Part shown: piece by piece, positions 8,082 to 18,951 of the stretch | Layout: each line of letters starts with the position of its first letter | Numbering within the stretch: the first letter of the stretch is position 1 | Source of the DNA: Brevibacterium sp. 239c | Lineage (GTDB): Bacteria > Actinomycetota > Actinomycetes > Actinomycetales > Brevibacteriaceae | DNA: 64,000 nucleotides | Direction: 5' to 3' | Assembly: GCF_900169365.1 (NCBI RefSeq) | Contig: NZ_FXZH01000004.1 | Span: 124,001-188,000, forward strand | Notes under the pieces: generated by a model | Database searches by the model: none | The model's input: the letters and a program-made list of their open reading frames with translations, nothing else | What the model was told of the DNA's origin: nothing | Translations under genes and position numbers: made by a program

Positions 8082-8681
8082 ATGTGGGAAATAGTCGGCA
8101 TCCTTTTCGGCATTGCCCTCATATGCTGGTTGGTGGCGAAATTCCTCAAGACATCGAGTCTTCAACAGCCTGTCGACGCCGCTGCACTGGATACCTCCGA
8201 TCTGACCAAAAGCAGCGCTTCGGCTACCAGCGACACGTGGCTTTCGAAAGAAGAAGCTGATTCCGAACTGGTTCGTGACTCCGCTAAAACGCTCGCCTTC
8301 CGAGTTGAGCGCCGCGACGGTGAGTTCCGATTCGTGAGTGAAGAGTCCGGTAAGCAGCCCTCCCCCGGCAACCTGGCGCTGGCAAGATTGGGCATCTTGT
8401 ACCTGAACGTTCGAGGGTGGAAGAACTATCCAGCCGCACGATTGAAGGTTGGCGATCGCATTCACCTTCGCAGGGAGCCCGGGAACAAGTCCGATCCCAA
8501 CGCAATAGCTGTTGCTCATCCCGGCTCGAAACACATCTACGGCTACGTCAACAAAGGATTCGCCCGGCGTCTCGCGAAGCCCCTCGATGCCGGCGAAGAG
8601 TTCGTCGGGGTGGTCATGGGCAGAGAAGGAATTACAATCGCGATCCTGCCGGTCGACGTCGCTGAGGAGCTGGATCTGTAG
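8082..8681 (+). CDS. Membrane-anchored HIRAN-domain protein
   Basis: The 199-residue protein has an N-terminal membrane helix (residues 4-22), a Ser/Ala/Asp-rich linker (about 25-65) and a C-terminal HIRAN domain (about 105-190). The HIRAN signature is clear: GDRIHLRREPGNKSDPNAIA at 124-143, then YGYVNKGFARRLA and DAGEEFVGVV. HIRAN domains bind DNA, including 3' single-strand ends, in helicase/ligase proteins such as HLTF. Here there is no helicase part, and the domain is tethered to the membrane, which is unusual. GGAGGT stands before the ATG. It runs opposite to the phage-type genes on its left. Role unknown; DNA or lipid-surface sensing in the island is conceivable. Confidence 0.8.
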   Translation: MWEIVGILFGIALICWLVAKFLKTSSLQQPVDAAALDTSDLTKSSASATSDTWLSKEEADSELVRDSAKTLAFRVERRDGEFRFVSEESGKQPSPGNLALARLGILYLNVRGWKNYPAARLKVGDRIHLRREPGNKSDPNAIAVAHPGSKHIYGYVNKGFARRLAKPLDAGEEFVGVVMGREGITIAILPVDVAEELDL

Positions 8682-8896
8682 CAACCGTCGATGCTCCGCT
8701 GCGATCGCGTTTCGCCCTCGACTATATATCTCTTTCATGGTTGTAGCTTGTCCTCACCTACGGGACTTTTCTCAGTCCTGACACGTGGTTGGTGAGGTTC
8801 CGTTTCAGCCCAAGCGTTTGGTGAGGTTGAAGCGCTGTGCGCCCGTTCTAGGCGCTTTCGGGTCGCCCATGACACCCATAATGTTATTCAAGGAGG

Positions 8897-8902
8897 ATTG
8901 CG
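8897..8902. repeat. IS21 target-site duplication, left copy (ATTGCG)
   Basis: ATTGCG directly precedes the left terminal repeat at 8903 and recurs directly after the right end at 11517-11522. Confidence 0.85.
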
Positions 8903-9065
8903 TGAATATTCGGCTTCTTGGGCGCCACTGCGCTCGTCTTTGAGCGCCACCTGTCTTGGGTGTCGACCGGCGTCGTGAGCGCCCCCGAATATTCGACTTC
9001 AGCGCCACCTGTTTCTAGGCTCCTTCTACCGCGTGGCCACTCACGCGGTAGAAGGAGCAAAACGA

Positions 9066-10649
9066 ATGGTACGCAAAATCAAAGCGAAGTTGGTGCTTCG
9101 CCTCCGATCTGAAGGACTCTCTCGCCGCCAGATCGCCGCTCAGGGCATGTCGAGACATTCCGTCGACGCCGTCATCGCCGCCGCTGACGCCGTGGGGCTG
9201 TCCTACGACGAGGTAGCCGGGATGCCGGATGCCGATGTCTACGCTCGACTGTTTCCTGGCCGTGGCCAGCATGAGAGTGTCTACGCCCAACCTGATTGGA
9301 GTAAAGTCCACCGCGAACTCGCTCGCGTCGGGGTGACCTTGAAACTATTGCATAGCGAGTACCGTGACGCCTGCGCCACCACAGACTCGCCGGCGATGGG
9401 CTATGACCGGTACTGCAAAAACTACCAACGCCATGTCCTCGTTTCCGGCCTGGCCTCTCGAGTCGGACACAAGGCCGGCCAAAGCGTCGAAGTCGACTGG
9501 TCGGGCAAAACGATGACGCTTGCCGACCCGCTCGCGGGCACACAGACGAAAGTCTTTCTCTTCGTCGGTTGCCTGCCGTTCTCGCGCTACGCGTTTGTTG
9601 AACCGGCCCTGGATATGAAACAGGCCACCTGGCTGCGGGCGCATATAGCGATGTTCGACTGGTTCGGCGGCAGCGTGCCCCGAATCGTGCCCGACAATCT
9701 CAAGACCGGCGTGATCTCCCATCCTCGGGAAGGAGAGATCATCCTCAATGATGCCTATCGTGAGCTGGCTGCACACTATTCGGCAGCCGTCCTGCCGGGC
9801 CGAGTCAGGAAACCCAAGGACAAGGCCAGTGTTGAAAACACGGTCGGCAATATCGCCACCCAGGTCATCGCGGCACTGCGCGGACAGACCTTTCGAACAC
9901 TGCCTCAGCTACGTGAGGCGATCTATGAACGAATGCGGGCCTATAACGCCCAACCGTTTCAGAAACGCCCCGGATCACGAGCATCGATCTTCGACGCCGA
10001 GGAACGGCCACTGCTGCGACCGCTGCCGGCGGTTGCTTATGAGATCAGCCGCTGGATCTATGGGAGGAAAGTCCGCAAAGACGGACACGTGGTGTTCGAG
10101 AAGAACTTCTACTCCGCGCCCTATGCGCATGTCGGCTCCAGCGTCGACTTACGGATCACGGAAACGACAGTCGAGATCTTCGACGGGCACACGCGGCTTT
10201 CGAGTCACCTGCTTCCGCCGGCAGGAGTCATCAACACCCATCACACCCACGATGGCGACCTGCCCCATGGTGAGAGGTATCAACAATGGGACGGGCCTCG
10301 CGTGCGGGAATGGGCAGCTCGTATCGGACAAGACACGACGACGGTGATCAACCGGATCTTCGAGTCCGTGCCCGTTGAGGAACAGGGACTGAACGCGGCA
10401 CTGGCAGTGCTGCGCCTGTCTCGCCGATTCTCTCCTAAGCGAGTCGAAGCAGCCGCTGGCATCGCGTTATCGGGTCGGATTCGATCACCACGGTATGCGC
10501 ATTTGCGGCCGATTCTCGACAGTGGGCAAGACATGCCGGCCAGCAAGCGCAGACGAAGTCCTGAACCGTCCGGGCTGCCCGCTGCTGGACCAACGCCCAC
10601 GGTCGGTTTCGTTCGTGGAGCAGACTACTACGCAGGAGGACAACGATGA
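9066..10649 (+). CDS. istA: IS21-family transposase IstA
   Basis: From the ATG at 9066 (AAGGAG nine bases upstream) the protein has 527 residues. An N-terminal helix-turn-helix (RLRSEGLSRRQIAAQGMSRH) is followed by an integrase core with acidic residues in VEVDWSGKT, RIVPDNLKTGV and KDKASVENTVG. The C-terminal part carries the Mu-type beta-barrel region (KNFYSAPYAHVGSSVDLR) seen in IstA proteins. It catalyses strand transfer together with IstB. A GTG at 9033 could extend it but has no better ribosome-binding site. Confidence 0.93.
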   Translation: MVRKIKAKLVLRLRSEGLSRRQIAAQGMSRHSVDAVIAAADAVGLSYDEVAGMPDADVYARLFPGRGQHESVYAQPDWSKVHRELARVGVTLKLLHSEYRDACATTDSPAMGYDRYCKNYQRHVLVSGLASRVGHKAGQSVEVDWSGKTMTLADPLAGTQTKVFLFVGCLPFSRYAFVEPALDMKQATWLRAHIAMFDWFGGSVPRIVPDNLKTGVISHPREGEIILNDAYRELAAHYSAAVLPGRVRKPKDKASVENTVGNIATQVIAALRGQTFRTLPQLREAIYERMRAYNAQPFQKRPGSRASIFDAEERPLLRPLPAVAYEISRWIYGRKVRKDGHVVFEKNFYSAPYAHVGSSVDLRITETTVEIFDGHTRLSSHLLPPAGVINTHHTHDGDLPHGERYQQWDGPRVREWAARIGQDTTTVINRIFESVPVEEQGLNAALAVLRLSRRFSPKRVEAAAGIALSGRIRSPRYAHLRPILDSGQDMPASKRRRSPEPSGLPAAGPTPTVGFVRGADYYAGGQR

Positions 10650-11395
10650 CTCGTCTCGATGACGAAACGAAACGGAAACTGCGTGAAATGGGGTCAGCAA
10701 GCCTGCTGAGCGCATTCGATGCCCAAGACGACGCTCTCACCCTGGGGATGCCATTCGAAGAGCGCATCCAGCTCGCTGTCGATGACGCTCATGCCACCTT
10801 CACCCATGCGAAAGTCGAGGGGCTCATCCGCCGGGCTGGACTGCGATATCCCGATGCGGATCTGCGTCGGATCGCGTTGATCGACCAGCGCGGCCTCGAC
10901 CGTGACGTCATCGCCCAACTCGGAACCGCCTCGTTCATCACCCGGCAGCAAAATGTCGTGTTCCAGGGGTTCACCGGGTCTGGCAAGTCGTATCTGGGGT
11001 CGGCGCTGGCGAAGCAGGCCTGTCAGCATCGCTACCGTGCCTACTACATTCGCATGCCCGATCTTGAAGAATCGTGGGCCACTGCGCAGGATAAGCCGGG
11101 CGGTCGGGAAAAATGGTTGCGCAAATACTCGGCGTTCACGCTATTAGTCATCGATGAATGGTTGCTCGACGAACCCGATGACGATGTCCGTTCGATGCTG
11201 CTCGAGCTCCTTGAACGTCGTTACGATACGACATCGACGGTGTTCTGCACCCAGTATGCGAAGAAGGACTGGCATCAACTGCTCGGGTCCGGTGTCCACG
11301 CGGATGCGATCATGGATCGTATCGTTCACAACACGATCTGGATCACGACTGGGGAGATGAACATGCGCGAGCACGTCGGTTCGATCACGGGCTGA
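10646..11395 (+). CDS. istB: IS21-family helper ATPase IstB
   Basis: The 249-residue AAA+ protein overlaps istA by ATGA. Walker A is GFTGSGKSYLGSAL (about residues 109-122) and Walker B is LLVIDEWLLDEP. It resembles DnaC and regulates IstA target selection. The frame is intact, so the element may still transpose. Confidence 0.93.
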   Translation: MTRLDDETKRKLREMGSASLLSAFDAQDDALTLGMPFEERIQLAVDDAHATFTHAKVEGLIRRAGLRYPDADLRRIALIDQRGLDRDVIAQLGTASFITRQQNVVFQGFTGSGKSYLGSALAKQACQHRYRAYYIRMPDLEESWATAQDKPGGREKWLRKYSAFTLLVIDEWLLDEPDDDVRSMLLELLERRYDTTSTVFCTQYAKKDWHQLLGSGVHADAIMDRIVHNTIWITTGEMNMREHVGSITG

Positions 11396-11516
11396 CCCTG
11401 TCGGTGAGTGTCGGTGTCCGGCTGGCGCTCACCGCCACGACCCGGTGGCGCTGAAAGGCAATATCGGGTGGCGCTCAACCGCAATAGTCAGTGGCGCTCA
11501 CACCATCGAATACTCA

Positions 11517-11522
11517 ATTGCG
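11517..11522. repeat. IS21 target-site duplication, right copy (ATTGCG)
   Basis: Identical to 8897-8902 and directly after the right terminal repeat. Confidence 0.85.
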
Positions 11523-11589
11523 GCCCGGACAGCGGCAGGCACGACGGCTACGGTGATGATGAGCGCAATCATGATGCTTTCCTGTTCTC

Positions 11590-11868
11590 CTAACGGAGTT
11601 CCGGCGGGCAGGGCACGCGCTGCGGATTCGACTCAAGCTGGGGTCGGCGTGTACCTGTGCGTCGGTCGCGGATCCTTTTTGTTTCGGCGAGGATGTCGCC
11701 GGGCCGGGCATGGGCGGCACCTTCGCCGGCATAGTGCTTGGAGATCGCTACTCTCCAGTCGTCGGCGAGGATTATGGGGATCTCGTCGACTGGGTACACC
11801 CATGCGTCGAGGTCGTCTTCGTTGAGTGTGCGGCCGTCGTGGTCGGCAATGAATCGCAGTAGGTCCAT
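11590..11868 (-). CDS. Small prophage replication-region protein
   Basis: The 92-residue product starts at an ATG with GGAG seven bases upstream. Its middle, WRVAISKHYAGEGAAHARPG, then DILAETKRIRDRR, resembles small actinophage proteins encoded beside replication genes, in which a HY...(R)P.DI...V+.IR..R pattern recurs. It directly follows a broken phage replication gene on the same strand, two bases after that gene's stop. Function is not known. The frame appears whole, but with a decayed partner it may have no current role. Confidence 0.6.
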   Translation of the reverse strand: MDLLRFIADHDGRTLNEDDLDAWVYPVDEIPIILADDWRVAISKHYAGEGAAHARPGDILAETKRIRDRRTGTRRPQLESNPQRVPCPPELR

Positions 11869-11870
11869 GG

Positions 11871-12332
11871 TTAAGCTCCGAGCTGTCTTTGCCCTGGGTC
11901 GTCTCCCCTTTTCTTCAGCTTTGATTCGTGACAGGAGTGCGAGGTTCTGGTCTCGTGCCGCAATTGGTCGAATGTGCGGGGCTCTACCCGCCCCGTTGGT
12001 CGTGCCCGATCTGATGGTGAGTCGTTGATCCACACGTCGGCGTTGACCCATATTGCCGTGTTCTTTGTGTACGTGTCTTCCCGGTTGGGCTCGTCGCGGT
12101 AGTCCTCGGCTCAAGAGCCGATGGGCTCTGGGTCTGCTCGCTTGCTCGCGGTCTCCCATGTTTCATGTTCTCGGCGTTTGTCGATGTTCTTGGGGTAGAT
12201 GGTCCAGAAGGTCTCGAAGTCTTCGGGGTAGGCAGTGTGCGCATTTTTGCGCAGAGCATGGAGATGGGAGCCGGAGTTAGTAGCTGGAGTAGGCGAAGTT
12301 TGATTTGGGCCCAGTTTGAGTTCGGCGTGCAA
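11871..12332 (-). pseudogene. Phage replication protein remnant with an in-frame stop
   Basis: Reading leftward, the frame encodes AYPEDFETFWTIYPKNIDKR, then the segment up to ASKRADPEPIGS, a TGA stop at 12113-12111, and in the same frame AEDYRDEPNREDTYTKNTAI followed by WVNADVWINDSP. The EFxxFWxxYP(R/K)K...AW..A.KR motif and the later Y-T-K-N-x-A-x-W-x-N motif are the two conserved halves of the C-terminal region of phage replication-initiator/primosome proteins. The TGA lies where family members are continuous, so it is a nonsense mutation. The N-terminal DNA-binding domain is missing, lost at the junction near 12335. Confidence 0.65.
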
Positions 12333-12340
12333 AGTTCGGC

Positions 12341-12480
12341 TGGATGACGCCGAGGACGATCAGAAACACCATCGGTACGACCTTTTTCACGCCAGCCGGA
12401 CTAGCGCTGGCGTCGGCCCAACTGGGACATTCGGAGGTCGGCACGACCACGAAACTATACGCGCTGCACCACAATTTCGG
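12341..12480 (+). pseudogene. Tyrosine recombinase (phage integrase) C-terminal remnant
   Basis: About 45 codons read WMTPRTIRNTIGTTF, then AGLALASAQLGHSEVGTTTK and LYA. This is the end of the catalytic domain of tyrosine recombinases: box II Arg (PxTIR), the QLGH histidine motif and the Tyr of the TxxxY motif. Everything upstream is missing. The remnant lies about 130 bases from the 3' end of tRNA-Thr, as expected for an integrase beside its attachment site. Confidence 0.65.
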
Positions 12481-12558
12481 CACTGAGTCCGTCGTGGCAT
12501 GCTCGACGAATGGTCTCAAAGCGCCTCGTAACCGCATTCCTGACCGGCTTCAGGCAAG

Positions 12559-12601
12559 TAAAATCCCCTCCCCCAGACCGTCAAGCCTGGTGGGAGGGGA
12601 T
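12559..12601 (-). terminator. Terminator downstream of tRNA-Thr
   Basis: A 10-base stem (ATCCCCTCCC with its complement GGGAGGGGAT) is followed on the minus strand by TTTTAC. It is placed just beyond the tRNA 3' end. Confidence 0.85.
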
Positions 12602-12608
12602 GTGCTGA

Positions 12609-12680
12609 GCCGCCTGGGAGAATCGAACTCCCGACCTATTCATTACGAGTGAATCGCTCTACCGACTGAGCTAAGGCGGC
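12609..12680 (-). tRNA. tRNA-Thr (anticodon CGT)
   Basis: The 72-base minus-strand sequence folds fully: acceptor GCCGCCT/AGGCGGC, D-arm AGCTCAGTCGGTAGAGC, anticodon stem ATTCA/TGAAT with loop CTCGTAA, and T-arm GGGAG-TTCGATT-CTCCC. The anticodon CGT reads ACG (Thr). CCA is not encoded. An integrase remnant next to its 3' end suggests this gene has served as a phage or island attachment site. Confidence 0.96.
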
Positions 12681-12806
12681 AACCGACCTAACTTTAGCCA
12701 AAACCAGGACTCCTGGTCAAAAGGAGAATGACTGAGACCTTAGTACGTAACGCAACTCACATATGCTGGGCTTCTCCGCGCATTCATTTCGCACTTCAGG
12801 AGTCAC

Positions 12807-13718
12807 ATGAGCACCGCACAGATGGCCGTTCCAACGGCCGCAGAACTTCCCAGCATCGGCGCCGTGCTCGACAGCTGGCAGACCGACGACGGACCGCTCC
12901 ATCTTCACACAGGCGACCTCGGCTGGTATTCGCTGAGAGACTCCGAAGCTACAGCTCAAGCAATGCGGATCTGGCGGTGCGACGACAAGGTCCTGGCAAT
13001 TGGACTGCTGGACGGGGAAGACCTTCTGCGCCTGGCCGTGGACCCGGACTTCAGCCATGACGACTCTTTGGCACAACAGATCGAATCCGACATCGACCCG
13101 TCAGACAGCGCTGCCCCTCCCCTAGACAACGCCGTCTTCGGGAAAGGATCGGCAATCGTCGAGGCTCGAGGAGCAACCTGCCTCGTTGCTCGGTTGGCAG
13201 AACGCGGATGGGAGGCAGACGAGCCGTGGACGCCTCTGAATCGTGACCTGAATCTGCCAGTTGAGGCACCCGACCTCCGGGTGGAGGTTGCCGGGCCGGA
13301 TAACGCTGAGGCATGGACTGCCGTTCATTGGTCAGCATTCCGCGGTATGCCCTACACCGTGGACGACAAACAGCGATTCGTCCAACGGTGGCACACGATG
13401 ATGTCTGGCCCTTTCTCCTCGTGTGCACAGAGTCTGCTGGGGTATGACCACTCAGACCAGCCGGTCGCAGTGACGACGGTGTGGTCCGCAGGTCCGAACC
13501 GGCCAGGGCTGCTCGAGCCGTTGGCTGTGCACCGTGACCACCAGGGTCACGGCTACGGGAAGGCCATGGCGATCGCTGCGGCAAGAGCCCTGCAACAGTT
13601 GGGATCTTCGTCAGCAGCGGTGGGCACGGAGAGTTCCAATGTGGCCGCTGTCGCCGCCTACTCATCCGCTGGCTTCGCTCCCCGCACCGAGGTGAGGGAT
13701 CTTCGACGAAACAGGTGA
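12807..13718 (+). CDS. GNAT-family N-acetyltransferase
   Basis: The 303-residue protein ends in a GNAT domain with the acetyl-CoA loop RDHQGHGYGKAMAIAAARAL (about residues 244-263), preceded by the LEPLAVHR strand. It closes with an SSNVAAVAAYSSAGFAP segment typical of the family. The N-terminal 150 residues may be a second, degenerate GNAT fold, as in tandem proteins. The substrate cannot be inferred. It stands alone between tRNA-Thr and the M20 peptidase gene, on the same strand as the latter. Confidence 0.85.
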   Translation: MSTAQMAVPTAAELPSIGAVLDSWQTDDGPLHLHTGDLGWYSLRDSEATAQAMRIWRCDDKVLAIGLLDGEDLLRLAVDPDFSHDDSLAQQIESDIDPSDSAAPPLDNAVFGKGSAIVEARGATCLVARLAERGWEADEPWTPLNRDLNLPVEAPDLRVEVAGPDNAEAWTAVHWSAFRGMPYTVDDKQRFVQRWHTMMSGPFSSCAQSLLGYDHSDQPVAVTTVWSAGPNRPGLLEPLAVHRDHQGHGYGKAMAIAAARALQQLGSSSAAVGTESSNVAAVAAYSSAGFAPRTEVRDLRRNR

Positions 13719-13793
13719 AGCACCGTGCGCTGACGTTTCAGGGACACCGCACCCGTTAACCTGGTGAAGACAGACATTCGAAGAGAGAAAAGG

Positions 13794-14921
13794 GTGACGC
13801 ACGTGGTCGAGTTCGACTCGAAGGACTTCATGAGTGATTTCCAGACGCTCATCGAATGTGAGTCGTTCTCCCAGGACCCCGAATCACTGGCCCGCAGTGC
13901 TCAACTGGTTTCGCGGATCGGCACTGGTCTTCTCGGGGCAGCTCCTCACCTCATCGAAACCGATTCTCACCCGCACGTGCTGTGGCGCTTCGGCACCGGA
14001 CCTCGCAAGGTTGTGCTCATCGGTCACCATGACACCGTATGGCCGACAGGCACTCTCGCCGATTTTCCCTATTCGGTTGCGGACGGTGTCGTACGTGGAC
14101 CAGGCGCTGACGACATGAAGGGCGGCCTGCTCATCGCTCTCTATGCCATGGCGCGACTACGCCAACAGCGCGGGAGTCTCGATGGCGTCAGCATCCTCAT
14201 GACCGGCGACGAAGAGCTCGGCTCCCCCGGTTCACGTCAGATCATTGAGGACGAAGCCCATGGAGCCAAGGCGGCACTGGTCTTCGAAAGCGGCGCACCC
14301 GACGGGGCAGTGAAGATCGCTCGCAAGGGCGTTGCCATCTATTCCCTCGAAGTCACCGGTCTCGCCGCCCATGCCGGGGTCGAACCGGAGAAGGGCATCA
14401 ACGCCACAATCGAAGTGGCCAATCAGGTCGTCAAGATCGCTGAGCTGCATGATCCGTCCGTGGGCACATCGGTTGTACCGACCGTCATGCACAGCGGTTC
14501 GACGACGAACACTGTTCCGGCCAAGGCTGTTGTCGGCGTCGACTCCCGCGCTGCCTCGGTGGCGGAACAGGAGCGTATCGACGGCATACTCAGCTCCCTC
14601 TCCCCTACTGTGGCCGGAGCCAAGGTCGATGTCAGAGGCGGAATCAACCGGGCCCCACTGGAAGAGAAGATGGCACTGGGCCTCTACGCCCGAGCCCAAC
14701 GGCTGAGCGCCCACTTGGGGCACCCGCCATTGCGGTCCGTTGCCGTCGGCGGTGGGTCGGACGGTAATTTCACAGCCGGTGTCGGAACTCCGACCATTGA
14801 CGGACTCGGCACAGTGGGCGGCGGGTCGCACGCAAGGACAGAGCACGCCCTGCAGGTGTGGATCCCTCGCCGAGTCGAGCTCACCACCGCATTGGTCGGC
14901 GAGCTCCTCGACGAGGACTGA
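13794..14921 (+). CDS. M20-family metallopeptidase, carboxypeptidase G2-like
   Basis: The 375-residue enzyme (GTG start at 13794, preceded by AAGAGAG; an in-frame GTG at 13764 lacks a site) shows the dinuclear zinc ligands of M20 peptidases: GHHDTVWP (His and Asp), GADDMKGG (bridging Asp), GDEELGSPGS (catalytic and ligand Glu), and the late GGGSHARTEH (His). The dimerisation domain lies in the middle. Glutamate carboxypeptidase-type M20A members cleave C-terminal Glu from folates or peptides; whether that is the substrate here is not visible. It ends three bases from the convergent holB gene. Confidence 0.88.
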   Translation: MTHVVEFDSKDFMSDFQTLIECESFSQDPESLARSAQLVSRIGTGLLGAAPHLIETDSHPHVLWRFGTGPRKVVLIGHHDTVWPTGTLADFPYSVADGVVRGPGADDMKGGLLIALYAMARLRQQRGSLDGVSILMTGDEELGSPGSRQIIEDEAHGAKAALVFESGAPDGAVKIARKGVAIYSLEVTGLAAHAGVEPEKGINATIEVANQVVKIAELHDPSVGTSVVPTVMHSGSTTNTVPAKAVVGVDSRAASVAEQERIDGILSSLSPTVAGAKVDVRGGINRAPLEEKMALGLYARAQRLSAHLGHPPLRSVAVGGGSDGNFTAGVGTPTIDGLGTVGGGSHARTEHALQVWIPRRVELTTALVGELLDED

Positions 14922-14924
14922 ACC

Positions 14925-16082
14925 TCAGAGTGCCCCTGTGCGGTCCTCGAGCAGCCAGGGGTTCGACAGCAGCACGAACGCTGATTCGACGATGAGCACA
15001 GGCGACATGTTCGTCTGCAACCGTCGTCTCGCCTCGGTGATAGCGTCGATGCGCAGCAGAGTCGTGTCAGGTCCGTCCCTATTCGCCTGTTCGGAGATGA
15101 GGTCGCCTTCGCCAGCGTTGATCCACCCGTCGCGGATCCCCAACTGGTGCATGAGGATGTCCCGGTAGAGGCTCATGAGTTCGAGGAAGATCCGGTCGAG
15201 TTCGTCGTTGCGGGCGCGGACTGATCGGCGTTTCTGCTCTTCCTCAAGCTTCCTGATCTGGGATCTTGCCGAGGGTGGGATGGACTTCTCCGATTCGATG
15301 CCCAGAGTCGCCATCAGATCGGTTCGTTCCGTGGCATTGCGTTCCTCGACCCGAGACTTCGCGGTCTCCGCGGCTTCATCGACGATACGTCCCGCCAAGC
15401 GGATAGTCGCCCCGACAGAGGTCAGCTTCCCTGGGATCGCGAGGATCTGTTTGCGCTCCTCACCGGCGGATTCATTGAGCGCCATGTACTTGGCCCGACC
15501 GATGTGGTTCTGCGCGACTGCGGCTGCCCACTTAGCCCTCTCCTCATCGATGTGATCACGTTCGATGAGGAGCTTGGCCACGGCATCCCGAGAGGGAATG
15601 CGTAGGCGGACGGGCCGGCACCGAGAACGGATCGTGGTGAGAACATCGATGGGGCTGGGCGCGCACAGCAGCCACACTGTGGCTGGAGGCGGTTCCTCGA
15701 TGGCCTTGAGTAAGACGTTGGCCGTACGTTCGCTCATCCGATCTGCGTCTTCGATGATGACGACTCGCCACGGGGAATTGACCGGAGCAGACTGTGCTTT
15801 CGTCACCAGTTCTCGCACTTCGTCAATGGTGATCACCGATTTCTGAGTCGACATGATCGTCAGCGATTCGTGATGGCCTTTGAGTACGCGTGCGGTGACG
15901 TCATTGGGTTCTTCACCGCCTGAGATCAGTGCCGCGGCGAAGGCTCGAGCCGCATTGGAACGACCCGACCCCGGAGGGCCGGTGAACAGCCAGGCGTGGG
16001 TCATCGCGCCCGGCGAGTGCAGTGCATACTCGAGCTGGGTGATAACGTCGTCCTGGCCGACGAGCTCATTGAAGACGCTCAC
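14925..16082 (-). CDS. holB: DNA polymerase III subunit delta-prime (HolB)
   Basis: The 385-residue AAA+ protein begins FNELVGQDDVITQLEYAL and has a P-loop-like GPPGSGRS (about residues 35-42), VVIIEDADRMSERTANVLLK, an SRC motif (TTIRSRCRPVRL) and a C-terminal collar domain. It is a clamp-loader subunit, working with DnaX and HolA. It follows tmk directly (tmk stop and holB start almost touch), the conserved actinobacterial tmk-holB order. The zinc-binding Cys cluster usually found after the P-loop (CGxC...C) is missing; that region reads ISGGEEPNDVTARVLKGHHE. Confidence 0.92.
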   Translation of the reverse strand: MSVFNELVGQDDVITQLEYALHSPGAMTHAWLFTGPPGSGRSNAARAFAAALISGGEEPNDVTARVLKGHHESLTIMSTQKSVITIDEVRELVTKAQSAPVNSPWRVVIIEDADRMSERTANVLLKAIEEPPPATVWLLCAPSPIDVLTTIRSRCRPVRLRIPSRDAVAKLLIERDHIDEERAKWAAAVAQNHIGRAKYMALNESAGEERKQILAIPGKLTSVGATIRLAGRIVDEAAETAKSRVEERNATERTDLMATLGIESEKSIPPSARSQIRKLEEEQKRRSVRARNDELDRIFLELMSLYRDILMHQLGIRDGWINAGEGDLISEQANRDGPDTTLLRIDAITEARRRLQTNMSPVLIVESAFVLLSNPWLLEDRTGAL

Positions 16083-18857
<2,775 letters not shown>

Positions 18858-18951
18858 ACTCACAGACCTACAATATCTGCCGCGACTGACATATCTCTTG
18901 GAACAGCCCGGATCTCTTCTCACCGATGTCTGATCCTCTACTCTTGATTGC

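Larger units (their letters stand above)
8903..11516 (+). mobile_element. IS21-family insertion sequence, complete
   Basis: The element is 2614 bases with istA and istB. Its ends are related inverted repeats: TGAATATTCG...GCGCCACTG on the left (8903-8930) and TGAGTATTCG...GCGCCACTG on the right (complement of 11489-11516). GCGCCAC-type sub-repeats recur inside both ends (for example near 8957, 9001, 11434, 11449, 11470), the multiple transposase-binding sites typical of IS21. A 6-base target duplication, ATTGCG, flanks it. Confidence 0.92.
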
